From assembly GCA_014879945.1 (NCBI GenBank), contig JACSRE010000400.1, forward strand, positions 1-48,512: a stretch of DNA of 48,512 nt, in the 5' to 3' direction. The stretch is from Myxococcus sp. GTDB taxonomy: Bacteria > Myxococcota > Myxococcia > Myxococcales > Myxococcaceae. A model generated the notes under the pieces. The model saw nothing but the letters and a program-made list of their open reading frames with translations, did no database searches and had not been told where the DNA came from. Below are positions 37,060 through 45,351 of this stretch, piece by piece. Position 1 is the stretch's first letter. Each line of letters starts with the position of its first letter. A program made the translations under genes and the position numbers.

Positions 37060-37149
37060 GGCCCGGGCCTTCTAGCGCGACTGCGCCTTCGTGCGGCAAC
37101 GGCGGCGCACCCGTCGCGGTGGACGCCGGCGTGCTAGGAGCGCCCGCCC

Positions 37150-38601
37150 ATGGCCTTCTTCCACGGCAACCTCGCCCTCGTGCTCGGCACCATCGGCCTG
37201 GTGCTGGCGGCCCTGCTGCGGCGCCTCTCGCGCGATGAGCGCCTGCGCCAGGACGTGCTGGGCGCCCTGGTGTGGTTCTCGATCTTCGTGGCCGTGCGCG
37301 GGCTCACCCTGGCCCTCGAGGACCCGCTGCCGAAGCCCTGGCACGCGTACCTGCGCGCCGCGTGGATGCTGGCGTTCGCGTTCGGCACGGTGCGGCTGCT
37401 GGTCGCGCTCGTGCTGTGGCTGCGGCGGAGGATCAGCGCGAAGTCCACCGCGAAGATCCACCGCGACGTGGCCGACTTCCTCCTCTACCTGATCACCGCC
37501 ATCCCCATCCTCAAGACGCAGCTGCAGCTCGACGTCACCACCCTGGTGGGCACCTCGGCGGTGCTGTCGTTGGTGCTGGGCTTCGCGCTGCAAGACACCC
37601 TGGGCAACGTCTTCAGCGGCCTCTCGCTCCAGCTCGACAGCCCCTACAAGGTGGGCGACTTCGTGCGCGTCGGGCAGCACGAAGGCCGGGTGGTGCAGAC
37701 GTCGTGGCGCTCCACCCGCATCGAGACGCTGCGCAAGGAGCAGGTCACCCTGCCCAACGCGCTCACTGCGCGCGAGCCCATCACCAACTTCACGCGCGGC
37801 GGCCAGCCCGTGGCCATCGAGCTGCCGATCGGCACCGCGTACGCCGCGCCGCCGACGAAGGTGAAGGCCGAGATCCTCGAGGCCCTCGCCGAGAGCCCGT
37901 TGATCTTGAGCGACCCGGCGCCGGTGGTGTTCACCTGGGGCTTCGAGGACTCGTCGGTGAAGTACGTGGTGCGGCTGTGGATCAGCGACTTCGCCGAGGC
38001 GCCGCGGGTGCACGACGAGGTGTACGCGCGGCTGTGGTACCGCTTCGGCCGCGCGGGCATCGAGATCCCCTTCCCGCAGCGGGTCGTCACCATGCGCGCC
38101 GACGCGCGCCGGCCCGAGGGGCACCGGCAGGCGCTGCTCGACGAGCTCGACCTCTTCGCGCCCTTCAGCGCCGAGGAGCGCCGCGCCATCGCCGACGCCG
38201 CCCATGAGCGCACCTTCGGCCTGGGCGAGTCGGTGTGCACCGAGGGCCGCGAGGGGCAGACCTTCTACGTCGTCGTCTCGGGCCGGGTGTCGGTGCGCGT
38301 CGGCCAGCCTCCACGCGAGGTGGCCACCCTGTCGCGCGGGCAGTACTTCGGAGAGATGTCGCTGCTGACCGGAGCGCCGCGATCGGCCTCGGTCGTCGCC
38401 ATCGACGACACCGTGGTGCTCGAGTTCGACCGCCCCCACTTCGAGGCGTTCTTCGCGAAGAAGCCGCAGCTGGCCGAGCAGCTGGCCGAGTTCCTCGCGC
38501 GGCGAAGAGCCGAGCTGACCAGCGGCGCCGACGGCCTCGCGAACCAGAAGGCCGACGCCGCCGGGCTGCTCACGCGCCTGCGGCGGATCTTCACCGCCTG
38601 A
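37150..38601 (+). CDS. MscS-family channel with C-terminal cyclic-nucleotide-binding domain
   Basis: The 483-residue protein starts at an ATG with TAGGAG upstream. Four or so membrane helices end with the pore-lining helix (about 131-160: TSAVLSLVLGFALQDTLGNVFSGL), then the MscS beta domain (DSPYKVGDFVRVG) and alpha-beta domain (to about 320). A CAP-type cyclic-nucleotide-binding domain follows (about 335-455) with an intact phosphate-binding cassette FGEMSLLTGAPRSA (400-413). This is the bCNG arrangement, in which channel opening may be set by cAMP or cGMP rather than by tension alone. It overlaps the convergent TIGR02757 gene by 11 bases. Confidence 0.95.
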   Translation: MAFFHGNLALVLGTIGLVLAALLRRLSRDERLRQDVLGALVWFSIFVAVRGLTLALEDPLPKPWHAYLRAAWMLAFAFGTVRLLVALVLWLRRRISAKSTAKIHRDVADFLLYLITAIPILKTQLQLDVTTLVGTSAVLSLVLGFALQDTLGNVFSGLSLQLDSPYKVGDFVRVGQHEGRVVQTSWRSTRIETLRKEQVTLPNALTAREPITNFTRGGQPVAIELPIGTAYAAPPTKVKAEILEALAESPLILSDPAPVVFTWGFEDSSVKYVVRLWISDFAEAPRVHDEVYARLWYRFGRAGIEIPFPQRVVTMRADARRPEGHRQALLDELDLFAPFSAEERRAIADAAHERTFGLGESVCTEGREGQTFYVVVSGRVSVRVGQPPREVATLSRGQYFGEMSLLTGAPRSASVVAIDDTVVLEFDRPHFEAFFAKKPQLAEQLAEFLARRRAELTSGADGLANQKADAAGLLTRLRRIFTA

Positions 38602-39475
38602 CCAGCTTGCGCCCCACCCGGCACTCTGCCTTGAGCGGGCACCGCCGGCAGCTCGCCTCGACCGGCCGCGCGGGGCACGCGCCGCTCATGCCGAAGTGGC
38701 ACAGCGAGAAGTCGTAGCGGACCGGGTCGTCGGGCGCGAGCTGCCGGAGCGAGGCGGTGATCTCTTCGGCCATCGCCCAGCCCCGCGTCTGGCGGGTGGT
38801 GAGGCCGAGGAAGGTCGAGAGCCGCGCGATGTGCGTGTCGAGGGGGATCACCAGCTCGGCCGGCTTCACCAGGGTCCAGATGCCGAAGTCGATGGCGTCG
38901 GGGCCGCGCACCATCCACCGCAGGTAGAGCGAGAGGCGCTTGGCGGCGCCGTCGCCGACCGGGAGCAGGTGGTCGAGGCCGCGGGTGGGGCCGAGCGCCC
39001 GCACGATCTCGGCGCGCGGGGCCGCGTCGCGCACCGTCCTCGCGAAGGTCGAGAGCGCCGCGCGGTAGTCGGGGCTGGTGCGCCTGGCCTCGAGGAACGT
39101 CGCCTCGAGGCTGCCGTGGGTGCGCAGGCACGCGCCCATGCCCATCAAGAGCACGCCCACGTCGGCCGGCAGGTTGAAGCGGTAGACGAAGCCGTCGAGC
39201 AGGCCGGCGAGCTGGCTGACCTCGAGCGCCTTCAACCTCGCGGCGGGGCGCGCGCCCAGCTTCTCGAGCACCGACTCGATCTTCGGCTTGAAGAGGTCGG
39301 CCCGGCCGTACGCCAGCGAGGCCGAGAGCAGCGCCACCACCTCGACGTCCCGCGGGGCTTCGTAGCGGTGGGGGAACTCGACGGGATCGAAGCGAACCCG
39401 ATCAGCCCACGGCCGGTCGTCGGCGACGGCGTCGAGCAGCGGCTTCAGACGCGCCGCGCGCGCACGGGACACCAT
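38591..39475 (-). CDS. TIGR02757 (DUF2400) family protein
   Basis: A 294-residue cytoplasmic protein of the TIGR02757 family, recognised by YEAPRDVEVVALLSASLAYGR, the middle block LMGMGACLRTHGS and the C-terminal LYLRWMVRGPDAIDFGIW and IPLDTHIARLSTFLGL. The C-terminus holds cysteines spaced as in an iron-sulfur loop of HhH-GPD enzymes (Cys in SLCHFGMSGAC, then SCRRC and AEC). The family is uncharacterised but related to helix-hairpin-helix base-excision glycosylases, so a nucleic-acid role is plausible. It lies 3 bases after the MoaB-like gene and its end overlaps the MscS-like gene. Confidence 0.9.
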   Translation of the reverse strand: MVSRARAARLKPLLDAVADDRPWADRVRFDPVEFPHRYEAPRDVEVVALLSASLAYGRADLFKPKIESVLEKLGARPAARLKALEVSQLAGLLDGFVYRFNLPADVGVLLMGMGACLRTHGSLEATFLEARRTSPDYRAALSTFARTVRDAAPRAEIVRALGPTRGLDHLLPVGDGAAKRLSLYLRWMVRGPDAIDFGIWTLVKPAELVIPLDTHIARLSTFLGLTTRQTRGWAMAEEITASLRQLAPDDPVRYDFSLCHFGMSGACPARPVEASCRRCPLKAECRVGRKLVRR

Positions 39476-39478
39476 GAC

Positions 39479-40054
39479 TCACCGCGAGACTTCGCGAACC
39501 AGGTGCCCGAGCTCGGGCAACACCAGGCGCTGCATGGCCAGGGTGACGCCCGCGACCGAGCCCGGCAGCACGAACACCACCACGCCGTTCCACACGCCGG
39601 CCACCGCCCGGCTGGCCATGGCCGCCGCGCCGATCTGCTGGAACGAGAGCATGCGGAACAGCTCGCCGAAGCCGTCGATGGTGCGCTGGAACATCGGGGT
39701 GACCGTCTCGACGGTGACGTCGCGCGACGACAGGCCGGTGCCGCCGGTGAGGACGATGGCCCGCGCCCCCGCTGCGCTGGCCTGCTCCATGGCGCGCCGA
39801 ATCTCGGTCGCGTCGTCCTTCACCAGCGACGCGCCCGCCACGGTGTGCCCGGCGTGCTCGAGCAGCTGCCGCACGAGCGGGCCGCCGCCATCGGTCGAGG
39901 CGTCGCGGGTGTCGCTGCAGGTGACGACCCACGCGCTGACCGAGGCCGGCGCCGTCGCGCGGTGCTCGTGAACCGGGTCGTCGTGATGGTGGTGGTGATC
40001 GTCGTGGTGGTGGTGATCGTCGTGGTGGTGGTGATCGTGACCTTCGTGCGCCAT
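39479..40054 (-). CDS. moaB: MoaB/MogA-like molybdopterin-binding protein with polyhistidine head
   Basis: A 191-residue MoCF-biosynthesis-domain protein. The MoaB/MogA core starts at about 38 (SVSAWVVTCSDTR) and includes the molybdopterin-binding GGTGLSSRDVT (104-114 region) and FVLPGSVAGV. Family members adenylate molybdopterin or bind it before metal insertion. Unusually, the first 31 residues contain 17 histidines in HHHHDD-type repeats, a likely metal-binding tail as in nickel, cobalt or zinc chaperones. The rest of the pathway is not in this window. It is the middle gene between the Rieske protein (15 bases upstream) and TIGR02757. Confidence 0.92.
   Translation of the reverse strand: MAHEGHDHHHHDDHHHHDDHHHHHDDPVHEHRATAPASVSAWVVTCSDTRDASTDGGGPLVRQLLEHAGHTVAGASLVKDDATEIRRAMEQASAAGARAIVLTGGTGLSSRDVTVETVTPMFQRTIDGFGELFRMLSFQQIGAAAMASRAVAGVWNGVVVFVLPGSVAGVTLAMQRLVLPELGHLVREVSR
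39977..40033 (-). repeat. Tandem 18-base His/Asp-coding repeat in the MoaB-like gene
   Basis: Two units encode HHHHDD (residues 8-13 and 14-19) and a third encodes HHHHHDD (20-26). The near-identical 18-base units suggest growth by slippage, and the extra histidine codon in the last unit fits that view. Copy number may vary between strains. Confidence 0.8.
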
Positions 40055-40069
40055 GGCTCCGTTGCTCCT

Positions 40070-40396
40070 TCAGGGTTTCGGCGGAAAGCCGATCACCACG
40101 ACCTGCCCGTCTTCGACCTTCGTCTTGAACGCGGGCTGATCGTCACAGATGCCCGGCGACGTCGCGTTCACGCCGGTGTCGAGGTCGAAGCCGACCTCGT
40201 GACACGGGCAGATCACCAGGTTGTTCTCGAGCCGCCCGCCCGAGAGCAGGCACCCGCCGTGGTTGCACCAGTCGTCGAGGGCCTTGAGCTTGCCGCCCAC
40301 GCAGGCCACCAGCACGTTGCGCTTGCCCACCGCGTACCCCCGGAGCTCTCCTTCCTCGAGATCGGCTGGGCCCAGGGTGGTGCGCGCGTCGGTCAT
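40070..40396 (-). CDS. Rieske [2Fe-2S] ferredoxin-like protein
   Basis: The 108-residue soluble protein contains the Rieske cluster ligands Cys44-x-His46 (WCNHGG) and Cys63-x-x-His66 (CPCH). A third and fourth cysteine (Cys49, Cys65) lie nearby. The length and absence of a membrane helix fit small ferredoxins of the NirD/BphF-type, which pass electrons to oxygenases or reductases. No oxygenase gene is adjacent. It is the first gene of the Rieske-MoaB-TIGR02757 run and is divergent from polX; the ATG at 40396 was chosen from the length of the fold. Confidence 0.92.
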   Translation of the reverse strand: MTDARTTLGPADLEEGELRGYAVGKRNVLVACVGGKLKALDDWCNHGGCLLSGGRLENNLVICPCHEVGFDLDTGVNATSPGICDDQPAFKTKVEDGQVVVIGFPPKP

Positions 40397-40480
40397 GCGT
40401 CCTCTCTCTACCGACCTTCGGGCGGGTTGGCGCGGCGAATCAGGCTGAGGCCACCTGCCCGGCGCGGTAGCCTCGAGCGC

Positions 40481-42274
40481 ATGCCGACCGCGGACAAGAC
40501 GGTGGTGGTGAAGGCCCTTCGCGATCTCGGCGCCTACCTGCAGCTGAGCGGCGAGAACGCGTTCAAGGTGCGCGCGTACGATCTGGCCGCCGAGCGCATC
40601 GCGGGGCTGTCGGACGACCTGGGCGCCCTGGTCGAGCAGCACCAGCTCACCAGCCTGCCCGGCATCGGCGAGAGCATCGCCGGGAAGATCGAAGAGCTCG
40701 TCACCACCGGGAAGATGACGGCGCTGGAAGAGATCAAGGCCCGGTTCCCGCCGAAGATCCTCGAGCTGATGTCGGTGCCCGACCTGGGCCCGAAGAAGGC
40801 GCGCGCGCTCTTCGATCAGCTCGGGGTCGGCAGCCTCGACGAGCTCGAGAAGGCCTGCCGGCTGCAGCAGGTGCGGGGGCTCAAGGGCTTCGGCCAGAAG
40901 ACCGAAGAGAAGCTCATTCACGGGCTCGAGGTGGCAAGGCGCGCCGCGTCCACCGGCGGGCGCAAGAAGCTGGCCGAGGTGCTGCCGCAGGCCGACGCGC
41001 TGCTGGAGTGGGTGAAGCGGGCGCCGGGCGTCAAGCGCGCCAGCCTCGGCGGCTCGGTGCGGCGCCAGAAAGAGACGGTCGCCGACGTCGACCTCATCGC
41101 CTCGGCCAGCGACGCCCAGCCGGTGTTCGCCCACTTCCAGGCGTTCCCGCAGATCGCCGAGGTGATCGGCGCGGGCGAGTCGAAGTCCTCGGTGCGGCTC
41201 AAGGACACCGATCTCCAGGTCGACCTGCGGGTGCTCCCCGACGAGGACTTCGCGTCGGCGCTGCACCACTTCACGGGCTCCAAGGCCCACCACATCAAGC
41301 TGCGCGGCCTGGCGCTCGAGAAGGGCCTCACCATCAGCGAGTGGGGCGTCTTCCGCATGAAGGAGGGCCAGAACGCCGCGGCGAAGGCCGGGGTCGCCAA
41401 GCACGAGAGCGCCGAGACGAAGCTGCCCATCCTCGACGAGGCCGACCTCTACGCCCTGCTGGGCATGCAGTTCGTGCCGCCCGAGCTGCGCGAAGACTGG
41501 GGCGAGATCGAGGCGGCCCTGGCGCACCGGCTGCCGGTCGACCTCGTCACCGCGAAGGACATTCGCGGCAACGTGCACTCGCACACCACCTGGAGCGACG
41601 GCGTCAACTCGCTCGAAGAGATGGCGCGCGCGGCGAAGGCCCTGGGCTTCACCTACTTCACCGTCACCGAGCACTCGCAGACCTCGGGCTACGCCGGCGG
41701 GCTCACCCTCGAGCGCCTCAAGCAGCAGTGGGACGAGATCGACCGCGTCAACGACACCGTGAAGGGCATTCGCCTGCTCAAGGGCATCGAGAGCGACATC
41801 CTCGAAGACGGGCGCCTCGACTACCCCGACGCGGTGCTCGAGCAGCTCGACGTGGTGATCGGCTCGATTCACCAGCGCTACAGCCAGGACGAAGATCAGA
41901 TGACCAGGCGCGTGCTCAACGCCTTCGACAACCCGTTCCTCCACATCTGGGGGCACCCCACCGGGCGGCTGCTCAACAAGCGCGAGCCGGCCCCGATGCG
42001 CATGGATGAGATCCTCGACAAGGCGGCGAAGAAGGGCCTCACCATCGAGGTCAACGGCTGCCCCGACCGCATGGACCTCTCACCCGAGCACGTTCGCAAG
42101 GCGCTGGAGCGCGGCCTCAAGCTGTCGATCAGCACCGACGCCCACTCGGTCAACGAGCTTTCCAGCCACCTGCCCTTCGCCCTCGCCTCGGCGCGGAAGG
42201 GCTGGGCGCGAGTCGGCGACGTCGTCAACACGCTCGACGTCAAGGGGTTCCTCCGCGCAATCCGTCGCGAGTGA
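40481..42274 (+). CDS. polX: Family X DNA polymerase with PHP domain (PolX)
   Basis: A 597-residue bacterial PolX. Helix-hairpin-helix motifs near the start (TSLPGIGESIAGKI, SVPDLGPKKARALF) are followed by the family X palm with GGSVRR (190-195) and catalytic aspartates 202, 204 and 248. The C-terminal PHP domain (about 362-590) begins with NVHSHTTWSDG (metal ligands His366, His368) and has further His/Asp clusters (TEHSQT, GSIHQRYS, STDAHS). PolX fills short gaps during base-excision repair and the PHP domain gives 3'-5' exonuclease and AP-site activities. The frame is open far upstream, but only the part from this ATG has family sequence. Confidence 0.96.
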   Translation: MPTADKTVVVKALRDLGAYLQLSGENAFKVRAYDLAAERIAGLSDDLGALVEQHQLTSLPGIGESIAGKIEELVTTGKMTALEEIKARFPPKILELMSVPDLGPKKARALFDQLGVGSLDELEKACRLQQVRGLKGFGQKTEEKLIHGLEVARRAASTGGRKKLAEVLPQADALLEWVKRAPGVKRASLGGSVRRQKETVADVDLIASASDAQPVFAHFQAFPQIAEVIGAGESKSSVRLKDTDLQVDLRVLPDEDFASALHHFTGSKAHHIKLRGLALEKGLTISEWGVFRMKEGQNAAAKAGVAKHESAETKLPILDEADLYALLGMQFVPPELREDWGEIEAALAHRLPVDLVTAKDIRGNVHSHTTWSDGVNSLEEMARAAKALGFTYFTVTEHSQTSGYAGGLTLERLKQQWDEIDRVNDTVKGIRLLKGIESDILEDGRLDYPDAVLEQLDVVIGSIHQRYSQDEDQMTRRVLNAFDNPFLHIWGHPTGRLLNKREPAPMRMDEILDKAAKKGLTIEVNGCPDRMDLSPEHVRKALERGLKLSISTDAHSVNELSSHLPFALASARKGWARVGDVVNTLDVKGFLRAIRRE

Positions 42275-42320
42275 AAAAGACCACAGCCTGTCAGGCGTCC
42301 GGTACAGTCGCGACGTACTC

Positions 42321-44168
42321 ATGGCCGCCGCCACTGAAAGCCTGGTCGGTCAAACGATCGGCTCGTTCCGCATCACCAAAGTGATTGGCCGCGGAGGCAT
42401 GGGGACGGTGTACCTGGGCGAGCACTCGGTCATCGCGAGCCGGGTGGCGATCAAGGTGTTGATGGAGCGCCTGGCGACCGACGAGAACCTGGTGGCGCGG
42501 TTCTACGCCGAGGCGCGCGCGGTCAACCTCATCGGCCACGAGAACATCGTCAACATCTTCGACATGAACGTGGTGCCGCCGCATCGGTACTACCTCGTGA
42601 TGGAGTACCTGGAGGGCAAGCCGCTCAACTACCTGATGACGGCGCCCATCCCCGCGACGACCAGCATTCCCATTTTGCTGCAGGTCTGCGACGCGCTGCA
42701 GGCCGCCCACGCGGCGGGCATCGTGCACCGCGATCTGAAGCCCGAGAACATCTTCATCATGCGCCGGGGCAAGCAGGACAACTTCGTCAAGGTGCTCGAC
42801 TTCGGCCTCGCCAAGCTCCTCGACACCGAGCGCGCCGATCAGCACACCGCGGCCGGGTTGATCGTCGGCACACCCGAGTTCATGTCGCCCGAGCAGGCCA
42901 ACAGCCAGCCGGTCGATGGCCGCGCCGACATCTACGGGCTCGGCTGCATCGCGTGGCTGATGGCCACCGCGCGGCTCCCCTTCCCCCAGCGCGGGCTCAC
43001 TGACCTGCTCGTCGCGCACCGCACCCAGATGCCGAAGGCGCCTCACGAGGTGGTGCCGACGGTGCCGGTGCCGCTGAGCGACGTGATCATGAAGGCCATG
43101 GCCAAGGAGCCCGCCGACCGGTTCCAGTCGGCCGCCGAGTTCGGCCAGGCGCTCGAGGGCGTGCTCGAGTGGGTCGCGGCCGCGTCGATGAAGGCGGTGG
43201 CGTCGAAGGCCGAGCAGGCCCGGCCCGAGGCGGGCGCGCCGGCCCCGGCGTTCACCACCTCACCCGCCAAAGGGCCCGCCCAGCCGCGCTTCGCCGCCCG
43301 CTTCACCGCCGACGTCGCGACCGTCGACGGCAGGGCGCTGGGCACGCTGACCTGCACCGACATCTCCCGTGGCGGCATGTTCCTGGCGGCCGAGGCGCCG
43401 CTGCCCGCGCTCTTCTCGAAGGTGAAGATCACCCTCACCGAGGGCGGGGGCATGCTGCTGGGCGAGGTGGTGCGCCACGTCACCCAGGAGCAGGCGACCG
43501 CCTGGGGCATGTCGGCCGGCTTCGGGGTGCAGTTCGTCGATCTGACGCCGGTGCTGCGCGACACCGTCACCCGGCTCATTCAGGGGCTGCCGGTCAGTCA
43601 GCTGCCGAAGGCGGCCGTGTCGGCGAGCGACGACCCCGAGGCCGAGAAGGTGCTCGAGAAGTTCCGCCAGCGCATCAACGGCGACCACTACGTGCTGGTG
43701 GGCGTCGCCACCGACGCCGAGTCCTCCGAGATCCGCGCGCGCGCGAGAGAGGCCATTCAGGAGCTCGAGGCGGCGGGCCAGCGAGCGCTCTCGACCAACC
43801 AGCGCTCCCAGCTCGAGGCCTCGCTCTCGCGCGTCAAGGGCGCGGCCGACGTGCTGGGCAACCCGCTCCACCGCGCCGAGTTCGACGCCAACCGCGGCAA
43901 CTTCCGCGGGGTGATGCGCTGCCTGCAGGCCGGGCTCACCGTCGTCGACCTCGAGCGGCTGCGCACCTCGCACCTCGCGGCCAACCCGAACGCGGCTGGC
44001 GGCGCCTACGTCAAGCTGCTCGCCGCCAACGTGTACGAGGGCAAAGGGCAGCTGCGTGAGGCCATCGACGCGGTCGAGGCGGCGCTGCAGCTCGATCCGC
44101 TCAACCTCACGTGCCACCAGCGCCGCTTGCAGCTGCTGAAGAAGCTGCGTGACGGAGTGCCGACGTGA
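42321..44168 (+). CDS. Ser/Thr kinase fused to PilZ, degenerate J-like and TPR-like domains
   Basis: The 615-residue protein opens with a Hanks-type kinase (about 15-285): glycine loop GRGGMGTV (23-30), Lys45, HRDLKPEN (136-143) and DFG (160-162). A Pro/Ala linker leads to a PilZ domain (about 321-425) with RxxxR (Arg323, Arg327) and DxSxxG (Asp347-Ile-Ser349-Arg-Gly351), the c-di-GMP-binding elements. Residues 455-524 (DHYVLVGVATDAESSEIR, then VLGNPLHRAEFD) resemble a J domain but lack HPD. The C-terminus (about 560-605) has a TPR-like helix pair. No membrane helix is seen. It is coupled to an FHA gene (GTGA). I infer a c-di-GMP-responsive kinase complex. Confidence 0.92.
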   Translation: MAAATESLVGQTIGSFRITKVIGRGGMGTVYLGEHSVIASRVAIKVLMERLATDENLVARFYAEARAVNLIGHENIVNIFDMNVVPPHRYYLVMEYLEGKPLNYLMTAPIPATTSIPILLQVCDALQAAHAAGIVHRDLKPENIFIMRRGKQDNFVKVLDFGLAKLLDTERADQHTAAGLIVGTPEFMSPEQANSQPVDGRADIYGLGCIAWLMATARLPFPQRGLTDLLVAHRTQMPKAPHEVVPTVPVPLSDVIMKAMAKEPADRFQSAAEFGQALEGVLEWVAAASMKAVASKAEQARPEAGAPAPAFTTSPAKGPAQPRFAARFTADVATVDGRALGTLTCTDISRGGMFLAAEAPLPALFSKVKITLTEGGGMLLGEVVRHVTQEQATAWGMSAGFGVQFVDLTPVLRDTVTRLIQGLPVSQLPKAAVSASDDPEAEKVLEKFRQRINGDHYVLVGVATDAESSEIRARAREAIQELEAAGQRALSTNQRSQLEASLSRVKGAADVLGNPLHRAEFDANRGNFRGVMRCLQAGLTVVDLERLRTSHLAANPNAAGGAYVKLLAANVYEGKGQLREAIDAVEAALQLDPLNLTCHQRRLQLLKKLRDGVPT

Positions 44169-44644
44169 AGAGCTACCTGCTCTCGGCGCTTCGGCGAACG
44201 GGTGCAGCGGGCCGCGAGGCCTTCAACAAACAACACCCCGGAGACTGGTTGGTCTGGGAGCCCGGCACCTGGAAGGCGCCGCGCGCCAGCACCATGGTGC
44301 TCGACACCCTCGAGGACCCGCGGCTGGTGGCGCCGCCCAAAGGCGCCGAGGGGCTCGCGATCGCCCTGCCCACGCAGCCCAGGGTCACGGTCGGGAGATC
44401 GCACGAGGTCGACGTCTCACTCAACGACGGCACCCTCTCGGCCCAGCACCTGTCGCTGCTGCGCACGTCCGAAGGGCGGTGGTCGATTGAAGATCTCGGC
44501 TCCACCAACGGCACCACCGTCGAAGGGCTGAAGCTGAAGGCCGGAGACCGAATGACGCTGCGCAACGGCTCGGCCATCAAGGCGGGCCAGGTCACCCTGA
44601 CGTTCCAGACCTCCGAGGGCATGTGGCAGCGGCTGGTTCCCTGA
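44165..44644 (+). CDS. FHA-domain protein coupled to the kinase
   Basis: The 159-residue protein starts at the GTG inside the kinase stop. A roughly 60-residue N-terminal region of unknown fold (LSALRRTGAAGREAFNKQ) precedes an FHA domain (about 73-150) with Gly77-Arg78-Ser79, Ser92 and His95 (SAQHLSLL) and the Gly-Ser-Thr-Asn turn at 112-115. FHA domains bind phosphothreonine peptides, so the coupled kinase is the obvious source of its ligand. The downstream membrane protease overlaps its end by 22 bases, suggesting one operon of kinase, reader and protease. Confidence 0.92.
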   Translation: MKSYLLSALRRTGAAGREAFNKQHPGDWLVWEPGTWKAPRASTMVLDTLEDPRLVAPPKGAEGLAIALPTQPRVTVGRSHEVDVSLNDGTLSAQHLSLLRTSEGRWSIEDLGSTNGTTVEGLKLKAGDRMTLRNGSAIKAGQVTLTFQTSEGMWQRLVP

Positions 44645-45351
44645 CGACGCGCAGCTGGCTGACGCAATCGGCGGTGCGTGAGGCGCTGGTGGTGTGGGCG
44701 CTGGGCTTCGGCGGCATCTTGATCGCGTGGCTCATCTGGCGGCCCGCGGCGAAGCTGGTGGCGACGGTCGGCTTCCTCTACCTGCCGGTGCTGGCCATGC
44801 GCGTGCGCGGAGAGGACTACCGGGACTTCGGGCTCTCGACGCGCACGCTGGGGCGCGACGTGAAGCAGTTCCTGGCGGTGGGCGCGGTCGTCTTCCCCCT
44901 CTTCATCGCGGGCTACGTCGCGTTCATCTATCTGCTGCCCCAGCTCCCCAGCGACCTGATGCGGGTGGTGACGCCGTACGTCAGCGCGCCCCACTTCGCG
45001 TTTCGGTTGCCCGACCGCTTCCCCGAGTGGGTGATCGACCAGACGTTCGTGGTGGCGCTCCCCGAGGAGTTCTTCTACCGCGGCTACCTCCAGACCCGGC
45101 TCCGCGACGCCTGGCCGCAGGGGCGCGTGTTCTTCGGCGCGCGGCTGGGGCCAGCGTTCTGGCTGACCGCGCTCCTCTTCGCGCTCGGCCACCTGGCGAT
45201 CTTCGAGGTCTGGCGGCTGTCGGTGTTCTTCCCGGCGTTGCTCTTCGGGTGGATGCGGGAGCGCACGGGCTCGGTCGTCGGCGCGGCCCTCTTTCACGCC
45301 GCGGCCAACCTGCTGGTGCAGGTGCTCGACGCGAGCTTCTTTCAGCGGTGA
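44623..45351 (+). CDS. CPBP-family intramembrane protease, possible myxosortase (MrtC-like)
   Basis: The 242-residue membrane protein has about seven hydrophobic segments and the CPBP/Abi glutamic-protease residues: Glu148-Glu149-x-x-x-Arg153 (PEEFFYRGYLQTRL), His190 (FALGHL) and His225 with Asn229 (LFHAAANLL). CPBP proteins in myxobacteria include myxosortases, which process the MYXO-CTERM tail; one such substrate is encoded at 5954-7954. Whether this copy is a myxosortase needs sequence comparison. The start is a GTG 22 bases inside the FHA gene. It abuts the convergent amidotransferase-like gene, with no base between the two stops. Confidence 0.88.
   Translation: MAAAGSLTTRSWLTQSAVREALVVWALGFGGILIAWLIWRPAAKLVATVGFLYLPVLAMRVRGEDYRDFGLSTRTLGRDVKQFLAVGAVVFPLFIAGYVAFIYLLPQLPSDLMRVVTPYVSAPHFAFRLPDRFPEWVIDQTFVVALPEEFFYRGYLQTRLRDAWPQGRVFFGARLGPAFWLTALLFALGHLAIFEVWRLSVFFPALLFGWMRERTGSVVGAALFHAAANLLVQVLDASFFQR

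Noticed and set aside
38696..40480. Upstream extension of the PolX frame
   Set aside because: The frame is open but lies opposite to real genes and has no protein-like content; the ATG at 40481 begins the family sequence.
42288..42308. Promoter before the kinase gene (CTGTCA and TACAGT)
   Set aside because: The spacing of nine bases is too short for sigma-70 recognition.
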